Origin: Pedosphaera sp.
Lineage (GTDB): Bacteria > Verrucomicrobiota > Verrucomicrobiia > Limisphaerales > SXQI01
Assembly (NCBI GenBank): GCA_025359965.1
Contig: JANYDC010000133.1
Location: 1-58,529 of the forward strand
DNA length: 58,529 nucleotides
Direction of reading: 5' to 3'
The notes beneath the pieces are model-generated. The model ran no database searches and had not been told where the DNA came from. It saw only the letters and a program-made list of their open reading frames with translations. The position numbers and the translations under genes were made by a program. Positions within the stretch are counted from its first letter, which is position 1. Each line of letters starts with the position of its first letter. Below, in pieces: positions 17,058 through 26,600 of this stretch.

Positions 17058-18518
17058 ATGGATTCAGATTCACCAGAAAGCTTTTCGTCGGGTCGCAGGT
17101 GGGGCATTGCGTTCAACACCATTGTCTCGGTGATGTCAGTGCTGGCCATTGTGGTAATGCTGAATTACCTGGCGGCACGCCACCCTTGGAGATGGCATTT
17201 GAGATCGACGCGGCAGCCGGTTTTAACGCCTCTGACCCAGCGGGTGCTTTCCCAGCTGACAAACGACGTCAAGATCATTGTATTTTTCGATCGGACTGAT
17301 GCGCTTTTTTCTCACGTTTCGGACATGGCCAAGGAATATCAGAGCCGCTCCCCGAGGATTAAACTCGAGTTTGTTGATTATCATTATCCCGGTCGTGCTG
17401 AGTTGGTGCGGGCGCAGTATCACCTGACTACGGCGACAGACTCGAGCAGGATCATCTTCGACAGCAACGGACGTTCCCGCATGGTGTTGGCGGCCGAACT
17501 TTCCGATTACGACCTGTCGAATCTTAAGGAGATTTTACGCACCGGATTCAAAGGTGAACAGATGTTCACCTCGGCGCTCGTGAGTGTGACCGAGGGGAGG
17601 CAATTGAAAGCCTATTTTAGCCAGGGACACGGCGAAATTGATCCCGCGAGTGACAGCGATCAGAGGGGGCTAAGCAGTTTCAGACGGTTGTTGCAGGAGA
17701 GTTATATTGACGTGGGAACAATCGCGGTCAGTGCTTTGGGAGAAATTCCGGCGGACTGCCAATTGCTCATCATCGCCGGAGCCGACAAGCCTTTTGCGCA
17801 GCCGGAATTGGAGCGTCTGCAAAAATATCTGCTTCAAGGCGGGAGAATGATGGTGCTATTCCCCATGGAATTGCGGCGCACCGGTCTGGAAAGACTGCTG
17901 GCGGAATGGAACGTGGAAGTGGGTTTTAACCAGGTCAGGGATACGGTCCAAGCCAAGGCGGGCGCCGAACATGAACTTTTGGTGAGTGATTTTGGCGGTC
18001 ATCCCATCACCAAGCCGCTTTTGCGAAGCAGCCTGCATTTGGCTGTGCCTCGCAGCATCTCGCAAAAAGTGATCAATCGCGGCGCGGATGCCGCCAAAGT
18101 CGTGGAATTGGTTTTCACAAGCGGACAGGGAGAGGCGATAGGCCGATTTGATACGCAACAACGCGGCGAGGTTGAGCGCCAGGGCCGCATACCCTTGATG
18201 GTCGCCGTTGAGCGCGGAGGCATTCAGGGAATCGCGGCGGATCGCGGCACCACCCGCATGGTTGTGGCTGGCAATTCATTGTTTCTTTCAAATGTCCTTT
18301 TTGAGGACGCGGCGAATCGCGATTTTGCGCAACTCGCCGTGAACTGGCTGTTAAGCCGGGATGTCCTCCTCGGGGATATCCCGCCACGGGCGGTGACCGA
18401 ATATAAGCTCAGCCTGACTGAGCATCAGATGAGTCGATTGCGGTGGATTTTTCTGGGAGCCGCTCCGGGCGGGGTGCTCCTGTTCGGGGGATTGGTTTGG
18501 CTGAGGCGTCGAGCCTGA
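17058..18518 (+). CDS. GldG-like ABC-associated membrane protein
   Basis: A 486-residue protein anchored at both ends: a helix near residues 14-38 and another near 460-480, with a large extracytoplasmic domain between. That domain holds the GldG/IFT52-like fold (LTNDVKIIVFFDRTD near 65, KAYFSQGHGEIDP near 187, LLIIAGADKPF and GGRMMVLFPM near 240-270). It is the third gene of the ABC block and overlaps in function with the permease as an auxiliary subunit; in this family the extracytoplasmic domain is thought to bind a substrate or partner. Confidence 0.82.
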   Translation: MDSDSPESFSSGRRWGIAFNTIVSVMSVLAIVVMLNYLAARHPWRWHLRSTRQPVLTPLTQRVLSQLTNDVKIIVFFDRTDALFSHVSDMAKEYQSRSPRIKLEFVDYHYPGRAELVRAQYHLTTATDSSRIIFDSNGRSRMVLAAELSDYDLSNLKEILRTGFKGEQMFTSALVSVTEGRQLKAYFSQGHGEIDPASDSDQRGLSSFRRLLQESYIDVGTIAVSALGEIPADCQLLIIAGADKPFAQPELERLQKYLLQGGRMMVLFPMELRRTGLERLLAEWNVEVGFNQVRDTVQAKAGAEHELLVSDFGGHPITKPLLRSSLHLAVPRSISQKVINRGADAAKVVELVFTSGQGEAIGRFDTQQRGEVERQGRIPLMVAVERGGIQGIAADRGTTRMVVAGNSLFLSNVLFEDAANRDFAQLAVNWLLSRDVLLGDIPPRAVTEYKLSLTEHQMSRLRWIFLGAAPGGVLLFGGLVWLRRRA

Positions 18519-18536
18519 ACGTGAATTGATGCAGCC

Positions 18537-20333
18537 ATGAATTCAAAAACTACTTTCCGATTGCTCGCCCTGGCCGTTGGGCTCTTTGCGTTCATCTGTC
18601 TGGTTGAGCGCAGGCTCGTCCATCGAACCACGGGGGCGGGTCCACTCAAGGTTTTTCCCAAGTTGAGGCCTGAAGCCGTGACTCTGGTGGAAATTGGCTC
18701 GACCAACCAAAGTGCGCGTGCGGAAAGAACCAACGGGCAATGGAGGCTGATCAGCCCGGCCTATCCCGCGCAAACCACCCCTGTTGAGACTTTGGTTAAG
18801 GCCATGGCCGAGATGAGGGAAATGGCGCGGCTCTCGGCTCGCGAAGTTTCCGAGAACAAGGGAGGACTCAAGGCGTTCGGATTGGAGCCGCCTGTTCTAA
18901 CCGTTTCCCTTCAGCAACCGGACGGCAGGATGGATTTGCTGGTGGGTATTCGCACGCCGCTCGCCAACCAGTTTTACGCTCAGGTCCTGGGCGAGGCTGA
19001 TGTCAGGGTGGTGGATGGGGCTTTTATCGCGGCGATTCCAAAATCCTCGCTGGATTGGCGCTCGACCACTCTAATCCAAACGGCTGGGCTGAATTACGAC
19101 CGCATTCAAATCAAAACAGGCAGCCGCCTGATTGAAGTGGAGAAAACCAATGGATTGTGGAAGCTGATCAAGCCCCTTCCCGCAAGGGCGGACAACCAGA
19201 GGATTGAGCAATTGCTGCAAACTCTGGGGAGTGTGCAGGTTTCCCAGTTCGTGACAGATTCTCCCGCCGTTGATTTGGAACGTTTCGGCCTTCAGCAGCC
19301 GGATGTGGAATTTGGACTGTTTTCTGGGGCCAACCGGGTGGCTTCTCTTGAGTTTGGGGCCAGCCCGACGAATGAGCCGGGTCAGGTTTACGCCCGACGA
19401 TTGGCCCATACGAACATCGTGTTGGTCCCCAAGGAGATAGCCCTCGCTTTGCGCCAGCCCTACAAGGCTTTTCATGATCCACGCCTCCTTACCTTCAACC
19501 CTGCTTCGGTGGACCGGGTGGTGGTGCAGGGCAAAGAGCGTTTTTCGTTGGACCGCACGAATGGGCAATGGAGGGTGAGCGAGCCGCTGGCCATGGATGC
19601 CGACCCGGTTTTGGTGGGGCTTTTCCTGACCAACCTCGCCTCGCTGGAGATTGTGGATTTCATTAAGGATGTGCCCTCTCAAATTGAGCTGAGGGATTAC
19701 CAGCTCGAACCCTCATCGAATTCCTACGCTCTATTTGCCACCGTCACCAATGCGGATGGATTACGCACCAACATGGTGTTGAACCAGGTTGATTTTGGCA
19801 CCAACCAAATTGACATTATTGCCGCAAGACGGCGCGATGAGACACCCATTTACGCAACGCGGTATGGTGATGTATTGGATCTTCCCAAGCAGGCGTTTGA
19901 GTTGCGCAACCGCCAGATTTGGTCGTTTGCCTCCTCCAATATTACGGCCATTACCTCCTCATTCAACGGACGCTCGGCCCGCGTGGCCCGTGATCAATCG
20001 CAGGTGTGGAGCCCCGATCCGGTCGTGAATGCCGAGCTCGAGGAGACACTTTACCGGCTGGGCCAGTTGCAGGCCGTGCAGTGGGTTTCGCGAGGGGATG
20101 CCAAATTTAAGAGCCTGGGATTCACCACCGTGTCTTTTGGGCTGCAGATCGAAGTGACTCAGGGCATCCAGCCCTCGGTCTACCACATCCTCTTTGGCAG
20201 GGCCACCCTGAAGAAAAATATCTACGCCAGCGTGGTCATGCCCGGCGAAAAGGAACCGGTGATTTTTGAATTTCCCGGTGGGTTGTATGCCGACATTCTG
20301 AGGACGCTGGGTCCACTGGTTCCCGCCAAGTGA
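18537..20333 (+). CDS. DUF4340 domain protein
   Basis: A 598-residue exported protein: one N-terminal helix (residues 7-22), then several copies of the DUF4340 unit, each with a 'TNGQWRLISP' or 'TNGLWKLIKP' strand, a 'V-x-x-L-x-x-L' helix and a 'FGLEPP/YQLEP' turn. Repeats are visible near residues 50-130, 190-270, 320-400 and 470-560. DUF4340 proteins nearly always follow GldG-type ABC genes, as here (18-base gap), and are presumed to be an extracytoplasmic partner of the transporter. No enzymatic motif is visible. Confidence 0.82.
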   Translation: MNSKTTFRLLALAVGLFAFICLVERRLVHRTTGAGPLKVFPKLRPEAVTLVEIGSTNQSARAERTNGQWRLISPAYPAQTTPVETLVKAMAEMREMARLSAREVSENKGGLKAFGLEPPVLTVSLQQPDGRMDLLVGIRTPLANQFYAQVLGEADVRVVDGAFIAAIPKSSLDWRSTTLIQTAGLNYDRIQIKTGSRLIEVEKTNGLWKLIKPLPARADNQRIEQLLQTLGSVQVSQFVTDSPAVDLERFGLQQPDVEFGLFSGANRVASLEFGASPTNEPGQVYARRLAHTNIVLVPKEIALALRQPYKAFHDPRLLTFNPASVDRVVVQGKERFSLDRTNGQWRVSEPLAMDADPVLVGLFLTNLASLEIVDFIKDVPSQIELRDYQLEPSSNSYALFATVTNADGLRTNMVLNQVDFGTNQIDIIAARRRDETPIYATRYGDVLDLPKQAFELRNRQIWSFASSNITAITSSFNGRSARVARDQSQVWSPDPVVNAELEETLYRLGQLQAVQWVSRGDAKFKSLGFTTVSFGLQIEVTQGIQPSVYHILFGRATLKKNIYASVVMPGEKEPVIFEFPGGLYADILRTLGPLVPAK

Positions 20334-20343
20334 CCCGCACCCC

Positions 20344-23300
20344 ATGACCTCCGCCACTTGGAGTAAAATTCGCCGCACCTTCCGATGGTGCAGAATCAGT
20401 TTTTTATTCTTGGTGCTGCTGGTGGCGGCGACTTTTGTTTGGCTCAACACCATGGGGCTTCCCTCCTTCGTGCAAGAACGGATGATGGAGGCCCTGGCCA
20501 GGCAAAATCTCCGCGTTGACGCAGGAAATATCCGCCTTGAGGGTTATCACCGTGTTTTGCTTGAGGATGTGCGACTGCGGACCACGGCCACCAACGCCCC
20601 GGAACTCCGCATTCGTTCGGCGGAAATTAAACTCAACCGCCGGGCGATGCGCCATTTGAGTGTCGAGGTGGACGGCCTAATCATACGCAACGGATCGCTG
20701 GCCATCCCTCTGTCATCCCAAGGGCAGATCAGGCCTCCGCTGGTCCTTACTAATTTAAGCGCTGAACTGACTTTCCATGAGGACGATCGCTGGGAACTCA
20801 GCACCTTTCAATCGATGTGGCGGGGGATGAAATTTGAGGCAAGCCTCATTCTGAGCAATGTCTCCGCTCTCGGGGACATGAGTCTCGCTCAGACTGGAGG
20901 TGGGGGTGCTGTTGTTGGCAATTGGCAGTCTTCTGTCCAGGAAGTCATTGAGGCCATGGAACAAGTTGAGTTTGAACAGCCGCCCAAGGTCAGAATCCAG
21001 ATTTTTGCGGATGCCAAAAACCAAGCGGCTCAACGTGCAAGCATGCGGGTTGCCGGCGCCGACATGCACAGCACGTGGGGGACTCTCGGCAGGACGCTGG
21101 TGATCTTTCATTTTGAACCGACGATTCCGGCGACCAGCTACGTGGGCAGCGTCACTCTCAGGTCTGACCACCTGCACACACAGTGGGCGGAAGCTGATTA
21201 TTTGGAGGCGACCGTCTCCGCTCATTATCCCATCCTGACCAATATCGCCTCCTTCCATACTGATTGGGATATCAAGGCGAAGGAAATCCGTAGTCGCGGC
21301 ATTCAGGCCAGGCGCCCGGCCGGAAGCGTTCATATCATCCAAACGTCACCGAATGAGGCATCGTTCCAATCCACCTTTGATATTAGGGCCGCTTCCGTGG
21401 TCACTCCTTGGATCAATAGTGAAAACCCTTTCCTTGAGCTGGGGCTGACCCATTCGTATCCTTTGGCCAGGCTGACCAGTTTTCTGGCATCATCCCTCCC
21501 TTCCACCAACGCACCCAAGGTTGCCGTAAAAGGTTTTCACCTGCCCAATCCGCTCGAATTCTGGCTTTTGAGTGAGACTTGGAAGGGAACCTGGAAAGGC
21601 CGTCTTGGCCGGAGCGTCGCGGATTTTGGGAGCTTCGATTCGTTGCAATTGGGCGGAGAGATGCAGCCCTCAACCGAGGCCCGCCCGGTGGCCGAGCGAG
21701 GGAGCATGATGCAGTGGCTTGGTGAAATGGATATTCTCTCCAGTGGCAGATTGGTGCACTTCAATAAAGGCAATCTCAACCTGCCTGAAATGCTCGTTCG
21801 TTTTCATTGGAAGGCGCCGTGGCTGGACGTGGACCGGCTTGAGGCACGACTGGAACACGGTCTCTGGACCAATCAAGTGCGATTCAATCCTGATTCAAGA
21901 AAGCTTGAAGGATCAGGAAAACTGGTGGCTCCGCCCATTTGGCTGGCCGGACTTCTTACCACGAATCTGCCTCCGTGGGTGTCCCATGTGCAATTGGCGG
22001 ATGATCCCGTGGTTAGTCTTCGACTCTCAGTGACTCTGCCCCCAAACGATGCGGCACCAGAGGTTTGGCGGGAAGTCATTCGCTCAAATCTGGTCTTGGA
22101 GGCGGAAACCACCCTAACCAACCTTGCCTTGGATGAGGTGAAGTTTCCTCAGGTGGAGCTAAAGGCCGGGTTAAGTGCGGGCGTAGTGCATTTGAGGAGG
22201 CTTGGCGTGCTTACGACTGAAGGTAGGCTCGACGCCAGCGGCTGGATTGATCCAGCCCGGGAATCCTTTCAGGCTGAAGTTGAGTCGCGATTCAATCCTC
22301 GTATTCTTCGCCCCATTTTCCCCTCGCTCGATGGGCTGTTTGAGTTTGTTAAACTTGAGGATCCTCCGCACTTAAACCTGAATGCGCATGGAGTTTACAG
22401 TGATTTGGACTCGGTGGAAGGCCATGGCACGGTCAAGCTGGGGGCACTCACTTTGAGGGGCGAAGGATTCAGCGATGTGGACACTGTTTTCGGTGTTACC
22501 AATCGGCTGGTTTATTTCACCAACGTTCTGGCTCACTATGTTCCGCCTGGCGGTTCAACGCAAATGTTGAAGTCCCCTTTTCTTTTGTTGGATCTGCCCA
22601 ATATGTCGCTGTGGATCACCAACGGTTATTCGACATACGATCCCTATGCGTTCACTCGTATTATTGGACCCAGAACAGCTGCTGCCATCACGCCTTACCA
22701 GTTCTTTAAAACACCCACCGTATACCTCCACGGCAGGGCGCCCCTCGACGAAAAGGTGAAAGCCGACCTGTATTTCGATGTGACAGGCGGGCCGTTCCGC
22801 TATTGGCGGTTCAACGCGGATCAGGTTAAGGGACTCATGCACTGGGAGGGGGATCATCTGACCGTCACAAATCTCGTTGCCGATATGTATGGAGGAAGGC
22901 TCGATTGGTCTGGTGATTTCGATTTCCTGCCCGGCGGCGAGGCGGATTACAGTTTCAAATCGGAGGTCGGCAACATCAATCTCGGCCTCGCGTTGGGGGA
23001 CGTTCTGCAAGGCACCAACCAGATCGAGGGTGTGCTGAATGGTGTCTATTACTTGAAATCCGCCAACTCCAGATCCATCGAGACTTGGAAGGGAGAGGGA
23101 GTGGTGGACATGCGTGACGGATATCTCTGGAGTATTCCTGTTTTTGGCGCGTTTTCCGGTTTTCTGGACTCCATCTCGCCCGGGGTTGGCAAGTCACGGC
23201 TGAAATCCGGCACGGCCAGTTTCAGCATCGACCAGGCGACAGTCAGCACGCGGGACATGGAATTGAGGGCACCCGCGTTTCGCCTGAAATACAACGGCAA

Positions 23301-23577
23301 GGTACACTTTGATTCTTCGCTTGATGCGCGGGCTGAGATGGAGTTTTTCCGCGACGCATGGCTGGTGGGCCGTTTGTTCAGCACCGCCTTGTGGCCCTTG
23401 AGCAAAGTGTTCGAGACCAAAGTGACCGGCACCTTGCAGGCCCCGGTGACCGAGGCCATGCACATCCCCAAGATCATCATGGCCCCGTTCCATCCGTTCC
23501 AAACTCTTAGAGACCTTTTTCCCAAGGCTTTCAACGAGGGCCCCACCAATTCCGTGCCGGAGGGCATTCAACAATAA
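20344..23577 (+). CDS. AsmA-like / translocation-type long periplasmic protein
   Basis: A 1077-residue protein with a single N-terminal membrane helix (about residues 16-38) and a very long beta-rich body without cysteines pairs or catalytic motifs. The region after the helix (a VQERMMEALARQNLRVDAGNI pattern) and the C-terminal region (MRDGYLWSIPVFGAFSGF ... KLKSGTASFSI-like, FRLKYNGKVHFDSSLDA) match AsmA/DUF3971-type proteins, which form lipid-carrying bridges between inner and outer membranes. It starts 10 bases after the DUF4340 gene, so it is the last member of the HtrA-ABC block and may use or supply the same envelope pathway. Confidence 0.7.
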   Translation: MTSATWSKIRRTFRWCRISFLFLVLLVAATFVWLNTMGLPSFVQERMMEALARQNLRVDAGNIRLEGYHRVLLEDVRLRTTATNAPELRIRSAEIKLNRRAMRHLSVEVDGLIIRNGSLAIPLSSQGQIRPPLVLTNLSAELTFHEDDRWELSTFQSMWRGMKFEASLILSNVSALGDMSLAQTGGGGAVVGNWQSSVQEVIEAMEQVEFEQPPKVRIQIFADAKNQAAQRASMRVAGADMHSTWGTLGRTLVIFHFEPTIPATSYVGSVTLRSDHLHTQWAEADYLEATVSAHYPILTNIASFHTDWDIKAKEIRSRGIQARRPAGSVHIIQTSPNEASFQSTFDIRAASVVTPWINSENPFLELGLTHSYPLARLTSFLASSLPSTNAPKVAVKGFHLPNPLEFWLLSETWKGTWKGRLGRSVADFGSFDSLQLGGEMQPSTEARPVAERGSMMQWLGEMDILSSGRLVHFNKGNLNLPEMLVRFHWKAPWLDVDRLEARLEHGLWTNQVRFNPDSRKLEGSGKLVAPPIWLAGLLTTNLPPWVSHVQLADDPVVSLRLSVTLPPNDAAPEVWREVIRSNLVLEAETTLTNLALDEVKFPQVELKAGLSAGVVHLRRLGVLTTEGRLDASGWIDPARESFQAEVESRFNPRILRPIFPSLDGLFEFVKLEDPPHLNLNAHGVYSDLDSVEGHGTVKLGALTLRGEGFSDVDTVFGVTNRLVYFTNVLAHYVPPGGSTQMLKSPFLLLDLPNMSLWITNGYSTYDPYAFTRIIGPRTAAAITPYQFFKTPTVYLHGRAPLDEKVKADLYFDVTGGPFRYWRFNADQVKGLMHWEGDHLTVTNLVADMYGGRLDWSGDFDFLPGGEADYSFKSEVGNINLGLALGDVLQGTNQIEGVLNGVYYLKSANSRSIETWKGEGVVDMRDGYLWSIPVFGAFSGFLDSISPGVGKSRLKSGTASFSIDQATVSTRDMELRAPAFRLKYNGKVHFDSSLDARAEMEFFRDAWLVGRLFSTALWPLSKVFETKVTGTLQAPVTEAMHIPKIIMAPFHPFQTLRDLFPKAFNEGPTNSVPEGIQQ

Positions 23578-23636
23578 TTCGCATCCGACTCGACAGCCGT
23601 GTTCAACTTAAAGATAATTCGCCAGTTCATTTTTTC

Positions 23637-26600
23637 ATGAAAAGATACATTCTAGCTCTATTATTGATGGGGTTCTTCCTGCTGCCCGTCAGTCTTGTCG
23701 CCCAAACTCATTTGGTTTATCCCGGCGGGAAGGGCCCGGGGCAGGGCAAACACATTGTTTTTATTGCGGGTGACGAAGAATACCGTTCCGAGGAGGGTCT
23801 GCCTCAAATGGCTAAAATTCTTTCACAACAGCACGGCTTCAAATGCACCGTGCTTTTTCCCGCTGAGGCCGATGGCACCATCAATCCCGACAACGGCCAT
23901 TTGCTGCCCGGAGCGGAGGCTTTGGACACGGCGGATGTGATTTTCATGCTCAACCGTTTCCGCTCCTGGACTGACGAGGAGATGAAGCACTTTGTTGACG
24001 CGTATTTGGCTGGCAAATCGATCATCGCCCTGCGCACCAGCACCCACGCTTTTTCCTACCCGAAGGATTCCAAAAGCCCCTACGCCAAGTTCAGCTGGGA
24101 CAATAAGGAGTGGGCGGGCGGTTTCGGCAGGCAGGTGCTGGGTGAAACCTGGGTGGCTCACCACGGCGCTCATAAAAGCGAGGCCACTCGCGGGATTATC
24201 GAACCATCGGCCAAAGACAGTCCTCTTTTGCACGGAGTGAAGGATGTTTTTGGCGATACCGATGTCTACACAGCAAATCCGCCCGCGGATGTGCAAATTA
24301 TCCTGCGCGGTGCGGTTCTCAAAGGCATGAACCCCAATGATCCTCCGGTTGAGGGGCCGAAAAACACGCCGATGCAACCGGTTGCCTGGACCCGCCTCTA
24401 CAAAAACGAAGCTGGCAAACAGAACAGGATTTTTTGTACGACGATGGGTGCGGCGACTGATTTGCTGAATGAGGACCTTCGACGTTTGCTGATCAACGCC
24501 ACTTATTGGGGAGCGGGTCTTGAATCCAAAATCCCCGCCCGTGCCGAGGCCGCTCTCGTGGGTGATTATCAACCGAGTAAATATGGCTTCGGGGGCTACA
24601 AAAAGGGAGTAAAGGTTTCGGAGCATTCCTTGGTCAAAAAAACATCTTCGACCACACTGCCATTGGTGATTCATTCAAATGAACGCATCGCTTTCACCGG
24701 AGGCAGCCTGGCTGAACGCATGAGTATTTTCGGGCATTTCGAAAGCCTGTTGCACTCGCGTTTTCCTCAGGAGGAATTGGTGGTAAGAAATTTTGGCTGG
24801 CCTGCTGACGAAGTCGCCACCCAGCAGCGCCCTGCCGATTACACGAGGATCGATGATCCGTTCAAAATGTTTGGTCCCGACATGCTCCTTTGCTTCTTCG
24901 GATTCAACGAGTCCTACGCCGGTCCTGCGGGCGTGGATAAGTTTAAGTCTGATTACGAGGCGTATATGGACCGCATGAACGAGAAATACGCTTCCAAGAG
25001 CCTCAAGTTGCGCTTTGTCCTGGTTTCACCCATCGCGTTTGAAGTGACGACCAACAAATTTCAACCCGACGGAATCACAGAGAATCAGAATCTTAAAACA
25101 TACACTGAGGCAGTTCGCGCGGTGGCGGAAAAAAGGGGATTAGCTTTTGTGGATTTGTACACCCCGACGCTGGCGGCTTTCGGCAAGGAAAAGGGAGCGC
25201 AATATACCATCAACGGCATCCACTTGAACGAGGCAGGAGATCGTTTCGTTGGCGAGATTCTGGACCGTGAACTGTTTCGTTCACCCAATCCTTTTGTCGC
25301 CGGCGCCAAGGGCAAGAAATTGCATGCTGCAGTCAACGACAAGTCATGGGTTCACTCCCAGGATTACCGCATGCTGAATGGTTGGTATGTCTATGGCTCA
25401 CGCAGTTCCCCCTACGACACCGACACTTTTCCGGCTGAGTACAAGAAAGTTCGCCTGATGGCCGCCGTTCGCGATCGTTATGTTTGGGATATCGCCCAGG
25501 GAAAACAGGTTTCCGAAACTCCGGACGACTCCAAAACCGGCGAGCTGAAAGTGCCCAAGACGGCATTTGGAACCAAGACCTATTCGGAGCCCAAGGAATT
25601 AAAGTTTCTCTCGCCCGATGAATCAGTCAAGGCGATGAAAGTTGCGGATGGTTTTGATGTGTCCTTGTTTGCCTCAGAAGCGCAATTCCCGGAATTGGCC
25701 AAACCGGTGCAGTTGAGTTTTGATAACAAAGGCCGCCTCTGGGTCGCCTGCATGCCCACGTATCCCCAATGGAAACCGGGTGATGCGCGCCCCAACGATA
25801 AAATTTTGATTCTGGAAGACACCGATGGAGACGGCAAGGCCGACAAGTGCAAAGTGTTTTACGATAAGCTTCATTGCCCGGTGGGATTTGAGTTCTGGAA
25901 TGGCGGAATTCTGGTGACGAGCCAGCCGCGCATGCTTTTTCTGAAGGATACGGACGGGGATGATGTGGCGGACCAGGTTGTGGAATTTTCCGACGGCTGG
26001 GCCACTGATGACACCCACCATGCCATCTCTGCATACGAGTACAACAACGGAGGCGTCCTGCATTTTCTGGAGGGTATCTCCATGTCGACCACGGTCGAAA
26101 CGGTCTGGGGGCCTCTGCGCCGCCACAACGTGGGTGGCGCCTACCAGATGGATCTCATCTCGGGCCGCACCCGCGCCTTCATGCTGCCCGGCCAGTATAA
26201 CATGTGGTGCTATGTGTTTGATCAATGGGGCCAGGGCATAGTGGGCGACGGCACCACAGCCCAACAGAACTGGGACTCACCCCTCTCCGGCAACCAGGTT
26301 GGCACACGCCGCAGCCTTCGCACGGTGTTTGACAACGGCGGCATGCGGCCCGCGCTCGGCTCGGAATTCCTGATGTCGCGCCATTTTCCCGACAGCGTTC
26401 AAGGTCAGTTCGTCTATGCCTGCGTTATTAACATGAACGGCATGCCGAGGTTTACGGTGGGCGATGACGGGGCCGGGTTTAGCGGCAAGAAAATCGAGGA
26501 TTTCATATCCTCCACTGACCGCAATTTCCGCCCCGGCGATCCGCAGATCGGACCCGATGGCGCGCTTTGGTTTATCGACTGGCACAATCCGCTGGTGGGG

